From an uncultured Clostridia bacterium (GTDB lineage: Bacteria > Bacillota > Clostridia > Peptostreptococcales > Anaerovoracaceae), in NCBI GenBank assembly GCA_946402595.1, contig CAMIWY010000078.1, forward strand, positions 1 through 6,637: a stretch of DNA of 6,637 nucleotides, read 5' to 3'. Shown one piece after another: positions 6,483 to 6,637 of the stretch (within the stretch, counting starts at the first letter, position 1; each line of letters starts with the position of its first letter). The notes below the pieces were generated by a model. The model searched no databases and was not told the DNA's origin. It was given only the letters and a program-made list of their open reading frames with translations. The position numbers were made by a program, and so were the translations under genes.

Positions 6483-6637
6483 TAAAACGTTGACGAGGAC
6501 AGTAGGTACACAATAGGGCCTTCTGAGAGAGGGATGGCAGCTGGAATCATCCTAAGACCCTGTGCGCTGAACACCACCTCCGAGTGGCACCAATCCTGCC
6601 CGCTTTGGCCGCGTTACAAGCCTCAATGAGTGCCGGT
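6483..6637 (+). ncRNA. T-box riboswitch leader, 5' part, inferred threonine specifier (continues past window)
   Basis: T-box leaders bind a chosen tRNA through a codon-like specifier and sense whether it is charged; uncharged tRNA allows transcription of the downstream gene. Stem I features are visible in order: the K-turn/loop-E 5' strand GACGAGGACAGTA (6492-6504), the AGAGAG box (6526-6531), a distal hairpin GGATG/CATCC (6532-6536, 6548-6552) with the GCTG element in its loop, then GAACACCACCTCCGAG (6569-6584). GGA (6497-6499) pairs with TCC (6579-6581) next to the K-turn GA bases. Reading GAA, one base, specifier as in B. subtilis glyQS puts ACC (Thr) at 6573-6575, followed by the expected purine. 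The part from about 6605 looks like Stem III (GCGTTACAAG, AATGAGTGCC). The antiterminator with its GGTGG-type T-box sequence lies outside. The downstream gene is probably thrS or a threonine biosynthesis or transport gene. Confidence 0.85.

Noticed and set aside
6478..6603. GCGGG (6478-6482) pairing with CCCGC (6599-6603) as the base of the T-box stem
   Set aside because: The left arm lies mostly before the expected transcription start near 6482, so it is probably not in the RNA.

Overview
The window looks like chromosomal core sequence from a low-to-mid GC Bacillota, most likely an anaerobic Clostridia/Eubacteriales member. The reasons are an RNase Y gene, a Bacillus-type ThiI without a rhodanese domain, a FemAB-type peptidoglycan-bridge transferase, a T-box leader, sigma-A-like promoters and strong Shine-Dalgarno sites. 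All genes recognised are on the + strand. I see no mobile element, CRISPR array, tRNA or rRNA. I would not name a genus from this sequence alone.

Layout. (1) Positions 1-1943 hold a cell-wall pair: the 3' part of a FemA/FemB/FemX aminoacyltransferase gene, cut by the left window edge, and 24 nt later an ATP-grasp carboxylate-amine ligase that resembles the D-aspartate ligase group. Both families build peptidoglycan interpeptide bridges, one from aminoacyl-tRNA and one from a free amino acid plus ATP. A hairpin at 1951-1978 closes this unit. (2) Positions 1979-2123 are a regulatory gap. It has a near-consensus promoter (TTGACT, 17 bp, TATAAT) bracketed by a perfect 14-bp inverted repeat, then an untranslated leader and a strong ribosome-binding site. 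(3) Positions 2124-3665 encode RNase Y, the membrane-anchored endoribonuclease that starts mRNA decay. A hairpin at 3695-3721 follows. (4) Positions 3740-6176 encode a NifS/IscS-type cysteine desulfurase and ThiI, the known sulfur relay for 4-thiouridine at position 8 of tRNA. (5) Positions 6235-6450 encode a 71-residue single-pass membrane protein of unknown function. (6) A promoter whose -35 box overlaps that gene's stop codon starts a T-box leader. Its inferred specifier codon is ACC (threonine). The leader runs off the right edge, so a threonine-related gene such as thrS is expected next.

Most of the window is ordinary housekeeping, and I do not claim a new system. The points worth following are the promoter framed by the inverted repeat upstream of RNase Y, the threonine T-box, the weakly terminating hairpin between RNase Y and the desulfurase, a possible ten-codon leader ORF before thiI, the adjacent bridge-building enzymes, and the unidentified small membrane protein.
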